Origin: Himantopus leucocephalus
Lineage: Eukaryota > Chordata > Aves > Charadriiformes > Recurvirostridae
Assembly (NCBI GenBank): GCA_003993805.1
Contig: RSEF01000006.1
Coordinates: forward strand, 29,323,918 to 29,387,917
Direction of reading: 5' to 3'
DNA length: 64,000 nucleotides
Part shown: positions 23,301-38,610 of the stretch, piece by piece
Layout of the letters: each line of letters begins with the position of its first letter
Numbering within the stretch: the stretch's first letter is position 1
The notes under the pieces: generated by a model
Told to the model about the DNA's origin: nothing
Seen by the model: the letters and a program-made list of their open reading frames with translations, nothing else
The model's database searches: none
Program-made: the position numbers and the translations under genes

Positions 23301-26300
23301 ATTAATGGCATAACTTTATACAAGATTCCCTTTTCCTTGTTCCTGTAAGGTCATCTGTATGTTAATGTGCTTTAAAAAAATCAGTGATAATATTTTGGTA
23401 TGGTGAAGATCTGTTTTGTTTTATGTGAGAAGTCTCTAGGCTTAGAAATGTTTTGAATAAAATGTGGTAATGGGACAACTGAAATTTATTTGAAGGTCAT
23501 GATAAGTTTGGAAACTTTCATTAGAAGATGCTTCAGATCATGGAAAAGAAAACAAAAACCTGATGAAGAGGCATAGATAAAAGTAGACGTTGGTCTCCAG
23601 TCCAAATATAGTGGAAGTGGAGAAGAAACCTCTTGGGATCTCAGACCCATAACCAAGGTGCATTGTGAGAAGAGCTCTTTTATCTTTAAAAAGGGCACAC
23701 TACTGATGAGGATTTCTGTCTTTTGAGCTAATATAAGACAATACCACATGCTTCTGCAGAAGGACCAGCCTTACCAGAGCACTACCTTTTGAGAGTCAAC
23801 CAGGCGATGTGGCATGTTGTTCTTTTTAAGGGCTGAGGAATCTATGAAACTGAGGGATAACCACTGAAAGATGCTGAATGAAGATGAGTGAATTGCAAAC
23901 GTTTTCTGAGGAGCACTTAGGGGAAGAGGCAGCAAATAACTTTTTTGAACAAATTCGCAACTGCATTCAGCAAACTGAATTAAACTCATGCAGTTCCTCA
24001 CCTTGTTTTTGTGATGGCTTGGATTAAATATGGGGTAAGAAGCTAACACAGCCAGTATACAAACAAGACTTATATGTTAACTTAAAATAATTTGTTTGGA
24101 AAAATTCTTCCTGTTGGTAAACAGGCAGAGATCAGATTGCATACTCTTATCACTCTTGAAGATTTTCACTCCTTGACCGTGTGGAAATAGCTATGGGGCT
24201 GCGTGGTTTCTCTGTGGTTAAGAAAATAATGTTGTAAACATTGCAACATAGAAATTGGACGTTTCATTGCTTCCCTTACTGCTAATGAAGCAATGGAGAT
24301 AGCGGATATAGAGTTTAAGATTATTTTTGCAAACAACACTTTCTTGAACCATTTGTCTGTATAATGTGTATTTACAATTTTGGATGTGCCGGTGATAGGA
24401 TCATTTTCTGTTTAAAATTTCTCTGGAAAGTCTTAAAATGAGGGGAGGGGGTGGTTTGTAATAGGTTCTGAGCCTATAGCTTTGAAACCACTATGTATGT
24501 AACATAGATAATGGAATGGCCCAACACAAATTAACTTAAACTGCAAGCAGACGTATATTTTTTTTATTTTTGTAGTATTACCTGCTTACTAGGAGTGTAT
24601 TAGAAAGCCTTTTCCTGTAAATTTTGCCAGGAGATGACTTTCAAGTTCATAGGTATTTCTTTAACTTTTACTTGATTTTCCATCAGCGTAGTTATTAGTG
24701 GTGTTTTTTTTTTATCATGGTAGTGGTTTTTTATATCATTTTATCTCTACTAGTGCTCAATTTTACATCATTATCTCATGTTGCTTTTTTGGCATCATAA
24801 TAATTTCTAAGGTAAGAAATTATACAGTCACGAAGACAAGACTGTGGCTTCTTTTATTTGTCATGGAAGGAGATGGAATGTAAGTGAACAAGCTGACGGG
24901 TTTTTTTGTTTAACCTAGTTAAAAAAAAATCCCTGATATAAAACCAAAAGAATATTGAAAACAGCAGAAAAAAGAAGCAGAAAAAATATTTAGACAAATT
25001 TAATTCCAGTTAGCTTGTAGATGAAAGTTTCTTTTTTAAGTGCTGTAGTCCATAAAAGAAAAATAACTCCTAGTTCAAATGCTAAGGTCTGTGTAGCGTA
25101 CTACCAAGTTTCAGAGGGAAAGTGTTTTCAAGGTCTTTTCATGAATGGTGTGTTATGGAATGGGGTCACTCGAAAAGGAATAATTACAGAGTGATCAGAA
25201 GATTTCTTTGAAAAGATTGTGCTAGACCTTCTGTGTGGTTTGTGGAAGAACAGAAATCAGTTTTGCTCCTAGGGTGGGCTAACAAAATGTATTGTGTTTT
25301 TGCAGCTACTTCTATCTTTGCCCCAAAAGATGCATGCATCACCTCGGCAGTGCACTCAGCCTCTGTAAGGTCATTGCCTAGAAACCAGATCTTGGAGTTG
25401 TTAGAAGTACAGCATACTGCTGCACCATTTGACCAACTGCAAAAGTTTAGTTTTGAACTCTAATGAGTCTTTGCTCATCTGCTGTCTTAGCACTACCAGT
25501 TGTTAAATAATTAATTCCTCTTTGATTGTAGCTCTTTATGTGCTTTTATAACCTTATTTGTATTATTTTGTGTTGTATTTTATTTGTACTCAGCCTCTTC
25601 TCTTTGTTTCAGAGCATGGAGTTACTAGAAAGAATTAATTTGAGGAATACTCTTTCACCCTTTTTTATAGTGTTCATTCTGAGGATCTGTGATCTACAGT
25701 AATTCTTATTCATTTGGAATATAGTCATTTGTTCCTGTCAGCACAAGGGCTGGTTTGTTGTTTTAAATTGCTGACTTTTGTTGTTGTTGGCATGCTCCCC
25801 AATACAAATTGAACATCTGACAAAAATCTATTTGCATGACAGTTCAGTCGAGATAGGTGCTCTGTGTTGCCTAACAGTACGATTTGGGGTCCGCAGGATA
25901 AAAGTTGTCTGAATGCCAAGATTTTAGTAGAGCTTGTTTCTGCAGATAACAGAGGCAATCCATATTCCTCAGGTCTGTAAATCAAACGGACAAAGGAGAA
26001 ATATGTATGCACACCATTCTCTTTGAGATAGTGGACCCGGTAGTTTCTTCTTAATAACAATGGGGACTATCTAACCCCTGAGAACAACGGAAAGCTGACA
26101 CCAGGGATGTTCCTATATGAAATTAGAGCAATTAGAAGATTCTTAGAATGTTTCTCCCGCTTAAGCAGATAGTGCCTAAATAAATTATTCAGTGGATCTG
26201 GTTTGTGGCTCTCTGGCAGTTTCTGCTCTTATGGGGTTTTGTCTGTTTATAACCTAATTCAGATTATTGTAGATCTGAAAGTTGATCCATAATACAGTGG

Positions 26301-29300
26301 AAGAAGAAATCCAGCCACTAGGTCTTGTCTGTGTTTTCCAGGGTGATACAGACATATGTATGTGGCTTAGTGGCCATCTATGGAAATAGTGTTTAGGAAA
26401 ACACATACTGGTTTCTAATGGCCCCTGCAATGATTCTTCCAGGATAAAATAAGATACTGAAATATCCTCTTTTTGATGAGGTGTTTAGATCAATCATGTG
26501 AAATCCAAACTGGGACTCCTAGCTGCCTCGCAAACACCTTTTGATAAAATAGTTTTTAAGGTACAATAATTACTTTTCATCCCTAAATAAAAATATTCCC
26601 CAAGTCAGCTGTATGCAACTGTGTCCTAATCTTGCTCATTAACTGTGGCATCTCTTGCATTTTGGAGTTAATGCTCAAGTATCACTCTTCTGCTTTACTG
26701 CAGGACTGTAGTTTTTCCCAGGTTGACAGCCATCCGAGCCATGAATTTAGTCTTGAAGACTTCTTGCTAGTTAAAATGTGTTACTCCAAGGGCATCTTTA
26801 TGGGCAACTTTTATATACTTTGATACTTGGAAGCTCTCAGGATATCTTGAGTATGAAATCACTGTCATTTTATATGCTGATTTTTTAATACTCAAATGTA
26901 CCAGTTAATTCCTCATCCATTTACCTGTAAGTATCTCTTGAAAGACCCTAATTCTTGCTTATTTCTCTCATATCTGTGGATTTACTGATCTCAAATCAGT
27001 TCAAATTCTGTGATCGTGTATTTGTTATACCTTTCAAAATCTAGGTAAATAACTAAATAAAAGCATAGATGGTTCATGATACAGTGTGTTCAAGATCAGC
27101 TGGAACCATTTTTGGGTTTTTTTCTTGATCTTTCAGACTGAAATACATCTTACCTGTTGAGTTCTTTCTTACCTTTTATTGAACTTTCTCCATCTGTTTT
27201 GCAGAAAGGATATAACAAAATATTTCCAACTGCAAACTGATGATCAATAAATTTTTAAAACAAGAGTATATTGATTTTCTTCATCCTGCTGCGAATAAAT
27301 GTCCATTTGTGGTCAGAGTCAACAGTTCTTGTAATGTTTTAGGTCATGCATTATTAGGTATATACCTCTCAGTTTAAGGGGAAAAAAAAATTATAAACTG
27401 TCACCCAACAATTACCTAACCTTTTTCCCTGGGGCCTCTACTTCAGAAGTCCTTGAAACTGTTGTGATCCTGTTATAATGGTTGCCGTTCTCCTATAGAA
27501 TCACCAAGCTGCCTGTGGTAACAGTGGACAATGACAATGGACAAATGGCAGCATGTGCTCTTCAAGATGACTGCTCTTGTTTGTTGTAAGGCATATGATC
27601 CTGTGTGGGACGTGAGAGAGGGAGGTTAGGAGAGGACCCAAATATCTGAGCAAAGGGACGGAACCAGTAGGGAATGGCAAAATGAGTGGTGGGAAAGGGA
27701 ACAAAATATGATTTATTTGATGTTTCATCACGCTTTGTGATAGAAAAAGTAAGTGTGGTTGCACTGGAGAAAGCACGTGATAAATTGGGGGAGAAGGTAC
27801 AAACTGTGGAAGGTGTAAGATTGATGAATGATAGGAACGATGAATGAAAGGAAAGGAACGGTGGGTACATCAACTGAGTGTTCAGTAGAATGGTTGCTAT
27901 CACTCTCTTTATCTTTGTGTGAGTTAATTTTTTGGTTGAAATTTTAACCTGAGATTATTGCATAAATTTGGATCTGTCCCCGAATGCTTAGGAGTCAAAA
28001 ATCCAGATGTGTGTTACACACTTGGATTCGTTTTCCTTCCATTCCTTATATTCTTTCTGTGTTGGTTTTGCATGTCAGATTCATGATTTGGAGTTGGAAA
28101 TATTATGTTTGCCATATGCTATCAAACTTTGTTTTTCTTTGTATTAAATCATCTTTATTTGATGCTAACAGCTTTGTTATACCAGAAGTTTCTAAACTGT
28201 GCCATACAAGAACAGCTGGTGGGGTGGAGGGACAGATGTTTGGTCAAATGGTAGTGGGCCTTTCTTGCACTTCAAAGGAGCCGAACGGAGATATAATATG
28301 ACTATAGAGTACAGTTCTATTTTTCTAATCTGAGTAATTTGAATATTTACTGTAGTTTGTTAAGAGATTGGGAGAGCAAATGACCCATATGAGGAGAAAC
28401 TGGAAAGCGATTCATTAGATAATCTTTCTCTTACTGTGGAGTTTACCCTGTAAAGATGAGAACCTCTGAATTAAATTCATATTGCCAATATGGGCCCCAT
28501 GGAAGAGATGTTACAACATTCTGTGATATAAATGAATTGCTTTTGATATTTTAATTGTTACCTTCTTTCTTTGGAGGTTCACTTCAGTTTTGTTCAAATG
28601 AAGAGTGGGATAACTTTTCAATTTAATCTTTGCCCTAATATTGGGATCTGAACACCTTTCTTCCTGTGCATGAATGCTCGTTCAGTTGCTATTTAAATAA
28701 AAGAAGTATTATGTAAGCAGTAACCATCAAGGTTTATTAAGCATGAAGATCTTAGATGTACCTTAAACTCTCTGCACTGCTGATCATCAGAAACTGGCAG
28801 CGTCTACTGAAATGAGAATCATTCCATCCCTGCTCTGTTCCTTAAGATTTCCCCTTGTTATCCATTAATGGCCACTATAGGAGGCAGTACAAGTTCTGGA
28901 CTAATTGAAGCTTTGACTGGTACGGCAGTCTTTATGCAGTCTTACATAAAGTGAGGTTTTCCTTAAGGTTCACACTACATTGTGTTGACAGTGAAAATCT
29001 AGGCAGCTATAAACAAGATCAATAGAAATGTGTAAGCATCGTTGGTGACAACATGGGAACAGGGACAAAACAGAAATACTCAGTGAATTTTTTGAGTTTG
29101 GACATCAATATTTACTGGGAAATGAGCTACTGCCAGTATCAGTGTTTCTCATTATTCTTTTTGTTGTATGTTTGTCCACTTAGAGGCAGAATTTCTGACT
29201 ATGCTACAGGTAAGGGGAAAAATAACAAGTTAGCTGAAACCTGTCTATCATAAAGACACTTTAAATGCCAAATATTTTGCAAATACCAGTATTTTGTAGG

Positions 29301-29398
29301 AATAGACTGCCTTTCTGTTACACTGCGTTACAAGGCTTAAGCCTTAAGTTCTGAAGAAATAAACCAAGTAGGGGAGGTTTTGATAGAGATGTGTGCAT

Positions 29399-29413
29399 TA
29401 TAATAATAATAAT
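29399..29413. repeat. (TAA)n microsatellite
   Basis: A short run of about five TAA units in intronic sequence. No other feature is attached to it. Confidence 0.8.
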
Positions 29414-32400
29414 TTTTCATCTATTTTATGCAGTTTGTGAAATAAATAGTTTATAAGTATTTTCACTGAATGGGGAAGACTGATGAACTCAAATGCAGAG
29501 GCAGTATAAAAAGGAGGAGGACTTTAGTTAGATAAATTATAGGTAGTGGATTAGTTACTGACTTTTATCTCAGGTAGTGTAAAGCAAGAACTGCTAATCA
29601 TCAGCTTGTGATAAAACTAGAAAATGCCATGTCTGAACATTGGGCTAGTATTTTATCATATTAGCTATTGATTTAACACAGCATGAAACAACTGGTTCTG
29701 TCCCAGTAGTGCCTGGTGGGAAGCAGTGAAGGTACAGATTTACTCCTCCTTCAATCTGCTGCCAACTTCAAAGCCCAATTGTGACCACTTAACTACTAAA
29801 ATTACTGAACTCAGACAATTTTTCTCTTTTTCAAATAAGGCAATGTGTCTGTGTGTAAGTACACATGGAAGGAAAGGAATCCCAGCTAAATCATCTCAGG
29901 GAAAAAATGATAAATTCAGGAAGCACGGACAGTAAGATCCAAAAAACAGTTTTGACTGGGCTGTGTTCAATGCAATACTTGCATTGAAATACACAGAGTG
30001 AGCAGCATGTGGGTAATTTGTATACAAACCACCTTAATTACGCTGTTTTTCTGTTAAATTATTCTTTGTATTAAGCATTATTTTATTTTGCATTTGATGA
30101 TAAAGTCAGAAATTATTCTCTGCTACTCTCATTGAAAAGTTTTTCATATTTATTGTGATTAATATTTTTAGGCCTCAACTTAAATTTGCTTATTCTGTGT
30201 ATTAGTTTCAGGAATTAAAAAGCATGTAGTGGTGTACAGGTGGAAAGCTGCCTCCGAGAGAGAGTGTGTATGCTCGGTGAAGAAAGGACAGTGCCTAAAA
30301 ATAGCTTTTTATGCACTAAAAAGTATTCTTGGAAAGGCCTGCTTAAGTTTCTTTGGTTTAAAATAGATCCTATCAGTGTGGTACAAATGTAGGTGGGACA
30401 CTCCAGCTGCCTTGGAAACATCTTATTCATCTGCCTTGCCCTCGTTCTAAGTGTCTGAAATGAGCTCTGTCTTTATGGTATCCTTTTGTTTTTTACTCTT
30501 GGAGTTCACAGTGGACAAAATGTCTAATTTATTAATAGAATTGAGCTGTGTAGCAAAATTGTCCTTTTAACTGGAAAGCCTGAAAGCCTAAAAAATACCA
30601 GCTTTTTCCTAGGCTTTACCTACTGTTAGAAATCCAGGGAGTGGGAGAGCTGGAAAAGATGATGGTAGCATTCAAGAATGGCAAGTGCTTCGGCCCAATT
30701 ACAGATTTTCATTGCAGTTGCCAACCTTCATTGTGTCTGGCCAGAGAATTCAGGTACAGGCTGATAAAGACAATTAAGTAACAAATGGAGGAAGGAAGTA
30801 ACACTTGGATGCTTCTTTCTGGAAAAGGAAGGAGCTGGTGGAAAGCACCAGCAGATGTCTTGTTACTGTTAGCAGTGGGAACCTAGGCTCCAGATGGAAA
30901 TTCCGGCTGAAACAAAGATATTTTAATAAATGTTTCATGTTTTGGTTTATCTGAGTTGTTTATCATGCTTTACCATGGCGTGAGCTAATTAGTTTTCTGC
31001 CTCCCTAAGACTTTTTTCTCCCTGTCTGCACTGTCTTTGAGAACACTCTTTTTAAAGGTTAGCCCTTATACTATAAACTTCTCCCCTTGGAGGAAAACGG
31101 CTTGGTATTTTCATATTCTCAGCTCATCTGTCTGTTGGTCCAAGACACTGGAGTTTATCTTCCATTTCCAAGATTTAGCAAACGCTTACATTAATTGGTG
31201 ACCTACCACAAAGCATAAAGTCTTTGGACCACAAGACAGTCTGAAATACATGATCCTGATGTGTAGTTTCTCCTTGCCCTTGCATATGCCAGTTCTAAGT
31301 GCAAAGATATGCTACAGTTAAAACAGACTCAAAGTAGGCTTATTTTTGCAGCCTAACTGTGCTGGTCTTTAAATTGAAGTTATTCATATCTAGCAGAGAC
31401 TTCTGGAGAAGAACAGCAGCCTATATGACATTAGTGACTGTCTTCCAATGCCTGCTGTGACTTTTTAAAATCTGTTTGAGGAGTGAGAGACTTCTAGGAT
31501 TTGATGTAGAGACTGGATTCTCTTAAGTGATGATTATGACATCCTTACAGTTCTAGAGATTAGCCTGAGTGTGAGTTGAGGACCGATTTATTTGTCAACA
31601 ATATGGGCTTAGTTTTGGCTGTTCCTATTCTTTGTATCCAAATTTATTGTTGATGCCACAGTCTAGACCCTTCTCTTTTGCCTCCAAGTGTGGACCTATG
31701 CAATAAAAGCCAGAATTTACCCCGCTTAGATCCCCTACACCCAAATAAATAGTCAAGTTGTGGATTACTTTGAACCTGTAGCAGGTGTGGTCTTAACAGC
31801 TGAGGTATCTTTATTTTCAAACTGTCATCTGAGTTGGGGAGAAATGTTTTCCCCCCTCTCCAACCTTGCCCTTGTCTTTTCTTCCAGCATTGCTGATTGA
31901 AATGACTGTGGTAAATAAGGGTCTTCAAGTTGCAAAACCTTTGTCAAGAAATTAGGCAAATAAATTCCAGTATTTGCTATACCTATCAAGGCAAAGGGCA
32001 CTAACACCAGCCAACTTTTAATTTAGCAATCTAGATTATCAGACTGATCTTTGAACACGCAAAGGGTGGTTACAAGGAAGCGCTAGGCTTTTCTGGGAGG
32101 TGAATCTGAGAAGGAATGAACTTGGGTGATCTCATACACAATTTAGAGGAATTTCCATTGACTGAATAGGCAAGTAGGTTAACATAGCCAGCTAAGTAGA
32201 TTTGTAAAGAAAGGTTTTACAATGAAATATGATACTATAATAATGGTCATTTGGAGGAACCAATAGAAGGGAGTTGTATGAAATACTGAAATTAGAGTAC
32301 TGAAAAGCATATTACAGGAGCAGGCTAGCAGATGTCGGTAAGAGTAGATAGCCCAATAGCTGCAAGTCGGCAGTGCGAAAGGCAAACATGCCTGTGTTGG

Positions 32401-32653
32401 CCTACAGAGAGCTTACAGTTACATTTGCAGGAATACTCAGTCACCCTTCGTGAGTCAGCTGATGCCTGGCACTTTTTTTTTGAGATTATGGCAGAAGAGT
32501 AAAAAAGCAGACAAACTGTTGTGCAGAGCAGCCCAAAGCTGAAAGCACCTTGGAGAAACTGAATTCTGATGAAAGAATAAAGTAGTGTGTAGGTAGGGAC
32601 CAAGGTCTGGTAATAGGGCGTGGTAATTCAAACAAGCAAAAAGATGAGTGGTT

Positions 32654-32670
32654 ATAATAATAATAATAAA
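32654..32670. repeat. (ATA)n microsatellite
   Basis: A short run of about five to six ATA units followed by an A/G-rich stretch. It has no link to a gene part. Confidence 0.8.
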
Positions 32671-35600
32671 AGAAAAAAAGATGTAAACACCAGGCTAAGG
32701 GGAGTTATTCATTGTCATGCTTGGAGAGTGCTATCCAAACCCAAGCAGTGATTATCTGAAGTTTTCCATGTTTGGATTTATAACTCTTGTTTTTCATTAT
32801 ATTACACTTCCTTAGATGCGATCTTGTTAAATTGGAAGTGACGGTAGTGAATTTTTGATCATCATCTAAAAAATAGAATGGGGGAGAGGTCAGTTAGTTC
32901 CAGACCTTTGAATTTTGAAAAATCTTTCGTTTTCTAGGTTATTAAGTTTAAAAGGCAGAGCTCAGGTAAACATAAGCTTGTTTTCTAAATAAAAATGTCT
33001 TTTTCACAATAGAAATCATCCTCTGTTACTCCTCAAATTCACAGAAACCATGAGTTAGGATTCTCTCACAGGTCACCTGTCTTCTTCCCTACCTCCAGCA
33101 CGTGCAGGTTGTTAAGCATCAGCCATGTTGGTGACATCCATGGTCCACTGGTCATGAGTTTGAGATGGAAGTCGTTTTGTGGGCAGAAGCTGCGTTTTTC
33201 ATGACCAACATAATACAGCGTGTTGCATCCTCATGGGGGTTTGCTTGACCTTCCTCCCTGCCCTCACCCCATAATGATACTAAAAGTGTGTTTGATGACG
33301 ATTATTGAAAAGAAGATTTATAGACCTGTGACTCCTACTTAAAATGGGTGATAGCATCTCTGCATTAATCTCACATTAGCACTTGAAGTTTGATTTCTCT
33401 CTGCTGTTGCAGGAAGCCAATGACATTTGGTGGAGTGGCAGAATACAGGTTTCAAGTTGTGCGTTTCTCTTTCTGAGTTGCCTGCGATCTTTTTTGTGTG
33501 CCTGCAGGGAGGGCAGGCAAGACCAGGAGTGGTTTAGACGTTGACTTCTGCCAGCCAACAGGTACTGTTGAATTGATTCTTTCAGTCAGAAGTTTCATAG
33601 GATTTGCAGAATAGTTTTTATTTCCTTTTGGACAGAAATGTATCAGCTTTGGTTTTTTATTTTCATAAGGAAATGCTTGAAAGTCCAGCGTTGCATCAGG
33701 TCGTATATTAGCACTATGTAATCGTTTTCCTGCTTCTTACACAAATCGATGAAAACTAAGCTACTTGGGAACAGGAAAACCCCTTTCGAATTGCAGTCTG
33801 AAGCGTCTAGTCTATTGTTCCTGGATCACCTTTGCGGAGAAATGCAGAAGGTTTGAACACTGAAGTTTGAACACGATTTCTTAAGCAATTTCAATTATTT
33901 TATTTTCTGAAGAAGTGTTTTTGTGCTTCTGTTTAAATATAAGCTTTAAGATTGTTAAGAAGGATCACTTATTTTTCTTCCAAATTTCTTAAACTGTATC
34001 TCTTCCATTTCTGCTCAGCAAAAATACTTAAGTAACTATGCTGAACGGCAGAGGTGAAAGTGTACATTCTGCAGTATTTAGCAGTCCATTTGAGGATCAG
34101 GTCACTTTTTTCACCTTGCTTTTAGCAAGAGCAATGGCAAAACCGGCAGCTCTCAAAGAACACAAAATAAAATCTCGATTTATTCCTACAGATTCTTTCT
34201 GGTTATCCTAATCTCGAGTATTTATTTACATCTAGAGCAGGGCCAAACTCTGAAACACATGCCTGAAGATTTTTTTTTAAAACATTTCTCTATACTGGGA
34301 AATGCTAATGAATTTTCTATGAAAACAGATGTTTGTGGCTAAATAAACCTTGTTGTTTGTTTATGCGAGTTTCACGAAAAAAAAATCTGTTTAATCGGTT
34401 CTTAAAACAACGAGCCTGAAAAATAGAGAGGTTAGGACGAAAAGATCTGCTGGGCCTTTTGTCTGAAATGCACCAAGGTTTGCCTGTCTGTGCAGGGGGC
34501 CGCTGAGTGTTTAGGAGGAGGAAAGCTATTCTTTACTTCAGGTATGAAAATGTGCGATACTTTATATCAATTATTTGGCTGATTGCTGAAAGTACGTTGG
34601 AGTGAGGGGGCATTGGCTAGTTCTGGCCTTCACTAATGGGAACATTTCAGAATGTGGATGAGTAATTAAAGTATAGAATGCGGAAAATTAGGCCAAAATT
34701 GAATAGAAATGAATAAGTATGCGTTCTGTTGTGCAGATGTTGGGAACAGATTATTTTGGATACCTCTTTCTATCTACATCTTATTTGGTTACCATGTAAA
34801 AATCGGTCATACACCATGGAGATTGTTTCTCTTCCCAATGCCTTTTCTGTTTTTATGTTGTGATGTATCTGTATAGGTAGTAATTTAGCAAAATATCCTG
34901 TCTGCCAGGTGTGGGAACTAGCTGATTGTATTGTAATACCAGATCATTACTTAATTCATATGCAACCTAGCCTAGCACATGGAAAGCATTATAAATCTAT
35001 TTACAGTGTGGCTGGTCTGATGATAACATTGTATTAAATTCCCAGGTGAGGCAATTTAAGCAATTGCTTTGCCATGTGTAGGCCATGGAAATTAACTTCT
35101 CATATGCTTTAGTAATAGACGAACTTCATTGTTATGCTCAGATTAGTAGTATAGCAGAATTCTTACAGTCTGGTTACATGTACCCTGCTTCACATGTAGA
35201 ATCATACAGGGGGGTGGTACTGCAGATCACAGATCTTAATTAGTTTAAGCTGAGTTAATTCATTTCAATTCTAATTTAGCTGTGCTTGCCCATGAACACA
35301 TTCAGTTCTATTGGGAAATGTTAAGGCTTGGGTCAAGTAGACAGATTGTTTAAAGCCAAATTGCCAGACAGAACTGAGCAAGTGTATCTGTTTGAACAGG
35401 GCTTTAAGAAAATCACCCAATCAGTATGCAAAAATCCTGTTCATAAACCGAGAGAGATCTGCCTGGAATCAGAAATTCTTCCTTGTCAGAAGGTCTGGGT
35501 ACTGTAGTACATTTAAAACAGCCCCTGAAACTTTCTCTGTCTTGAAGTTCATGTAGAAAGTAGCTTAACCCTTTTGTGTCGTGGTGTGTTCATGTGCAAT

Positions 35601-36054
35601 GCCGCACTGGAATGCAAACATGTACACTGAGTTAAAAACACTGGCGTGCTCAGGCTATTTGTCTATGTGCATACAAGAAAATACAAAATACAAGGAAAAC
35701 TTCTATATATGACGGACCTTTACAGGCAAAAAACTGCACACAGAACCTCTTAAAACCTATACTGAGCTGCCCAGAAATGCCTTGGATTACAAACTCTGTA
35801 AAGCTTCTGTCTTTTCTAGAAACATACATATAAAGTACCGGTAGACAGTGGTAACTGACAACTAAGACTAAAAATGTTGACAATTTCTTGATTTGCCTGG
35901 TTAGCTTATGTATAGAAGTCATTAACTATTTATAAAATGCATTATGAATTGGGTTCCTTCAAACTGTAGCAGAGTATGTGACATTTCCAGCTCAAACTAT
36001 CATTCTTGCATTTGGCTAAAGTACATATTTATAAACAGCTGATAGTTATGAACT

Positions 36055-36070
36055 AAAAAAAAAAAAAAAA
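36055..36070. repeat. A homopolymer run
   Basis: Sixteen A in unique-looking intronic sequence. No retrocopy was recognised upstream of it. Confidence 0.9.
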
Positions 36071-38610
36071 TCCAAAAATTATTTAGTTATTGAGTTCAGA
36101 CGAACCGAACTAATTTTGATAGCTACATTTAAAAGTGTTCACCAATAGAAATAAGAATAGTAATTCAAGATATTGATATTTTGGACAAATCCTGAAAGAA
36201 CAAACGAACACTTTAGTTCAAAGGCCTTTCCTTTTATATTATTGATTCATTTGGTAGTGAAACTGTGATCAAAAGTAGTATCAAATTATTTATTGATTAT
36301 GGCAAAGAGTTATACCTAATTGTAGTCAAAGGGTTATTTCTTTTAATATAATTGCTGATTTTCAGATCATGACAGATTATTGCAATAAAAGAACAATGAT
36401 ACAAATATATTTATTAAGTTCAGTGGTGATGATGTAAAGGATTATAAAGGGCATCTAAAAATTGTATGGCTATTAACATTTATTTCTTTCCCATGAAGAG
36501 TATTCTTTTTCCTTTCTTCCATGCAGGCTCTTATGAATGAGAATATCAGCCAGTTAAATCTTTCAAATAAATGATGTGTAAGCAAGGACCATCTCAGTCT
36601 CTACATATAATTAGGCAACTTGTTTGCTGGAGAACAAGCTTATGAAGGACCATGCTCCTTATCTCGGTCTAATAATGATAAATACATTCAACACTAACAG
36701 AATCAATGGGGCTGAATCATTTTGTGAAATTGGGAGAGACTGTACAGTTGAACTGCTAGACCTCAAATGGGAAGACTGAATCTTAACCAGAAAAGAAGAT
36801 GAGATATTTATTGATATATATTTGTTATTTCCTTCCTTTTTTGATGCGTATCAAATAAAAATAGGAAAATAATATAATTGAGCAATCTATGCCAATTTGT
36901 TGGCTTTTTGGTGAAAAAAGAGAAAAACAAAACCTATCTCCATATGATATTCTTGCATACTGTGGAGTGTTTTAGTCCCCCATAGTGATGAAATGAATAA
37001 TTTAAACAGGCAGCTCTGATACCACAGCCTGTTTAAAGGTTCTCATTTCCTTTAATGCTGTAGACTACTTTAGCTTGGTTAGTATGAAACTGTGACAGCT
37101 GAGATCTCCAAAAGATTTGGCACAATTCAGCTCTTGTAGTAGGTCCATGGTAGGCTTTGTCCTTGCTACGTACATCTGTAGCTTTAGTATATAATCTAGA
37201 TCTGAACACTAGCAACTGAATCGCAAACTGCTAAGCATTGTAACGATGATGATGGTAATAAAGGGTGAACTGCACAGGATAAAAAGCAAAAATGTGTTGC
37301 TCGAGATGACCTTACTCCACTCCAAGCCACTCCAAGGCTTACTCCACTGCTAGATTCCTAGCGTAAGGGGTGACCCACTTCCAAATTTCTTTGTCACTGA
37401 GGTAATGAATTTCCCAGTGCTCAGTATAACGTCTAGTGGGTTGTTTCCTGTGCCCCAGCCCCAGCATGGTTTTTGGCATGATTGTCCAATTAGGGAAGGT
37501 TTGAGAAGGGATTTGTTTTTTCTGAGTTCCTACCTGTAATGGCTACCACAGCAGAGTGTGAGGGAAGCTCCTGTCAAGGCCCTACAGCTTAATTCTCGCT
37601 GCTCTTCGGTTTCTTCCTCTGAAGAAGTGTCAAACTGATCATAACTGCATTCAAATATAAAAAGATTTTAGACAATTTGTTAAAAATCCTTTCTCTGTTT
37701 TAATGGTGAGTGTAGGAATATTAACTGACTAAGGGCCAGTTATTTGGCCAACAGAGAAATTGAAAGCTGGGCCGACGGACTTTCCTGTTGTTCCACTGAA
37801 CGTTGTGCTAGCTTGGTAATCTTCAGACATTTGCTTTCCATTGCTCGGCACTTGATGTGTATCAAATCACTATCTAGTTTAGAATCAATATGATGATCAG
37901 TTCATGAGCAAATCTGGTGCTCATAAGCTGTAAATGACGACCGTCATAACGATCTAATGAATGACCACCTCAGTTTTGTGGTATTTCCGTGAACTGCGGT
38001 AAACCAATGTTACCTTGTACTGTTGTTTTCTCTCCTTTCTTTTGCCCTTTGGTTTCTGGTCCTTTCCCTCTACGCCTTCATAGCCCTAGCAGCCTAGGAA
38101 ACACTTGCTGATTTTCTACATCTTTAAGTTCAGCCAGTTTTGTCAAATGTGTTGTTCAGGTTTTTGTTGTTTTTTGGTGTTGGGTTTTTTTTTTAATATG
38201 GGAAAAGCTCAGTCTTCCTTTCCTATTTAATGGCATCACTGCAGTGTTACACTGAGTTCTGTGCCCAGCTAGCAAGTGTTCTTCAGAACAATACATTTGG
38301 TTCCTACACATGCGTTTCTTCAGTGTTTCTGATATTAGTGTATATTGCTTGTCAAGGCTACCCGATTATCAGAACTGGGATCACACATTATGTACCTCGA
38401 GCTTCACTGAAACTGCTTTCATTGCTGAAATGTTGAGGATGTGACTGTCTTAGAAATGCTAAGGTTTTGCCATGCAGATTTGTCAAAATAGAGCAGTTGA
38501 AGAACTTTTTAATAACTTTTACTTGCAGATTTTTTTTTTATCAAATAGGTATCCATTAGGGGGCTCTCGAGGTTTAAGATGATCAGCCGTGATACCAATG
38601 GCTTCGGAGC

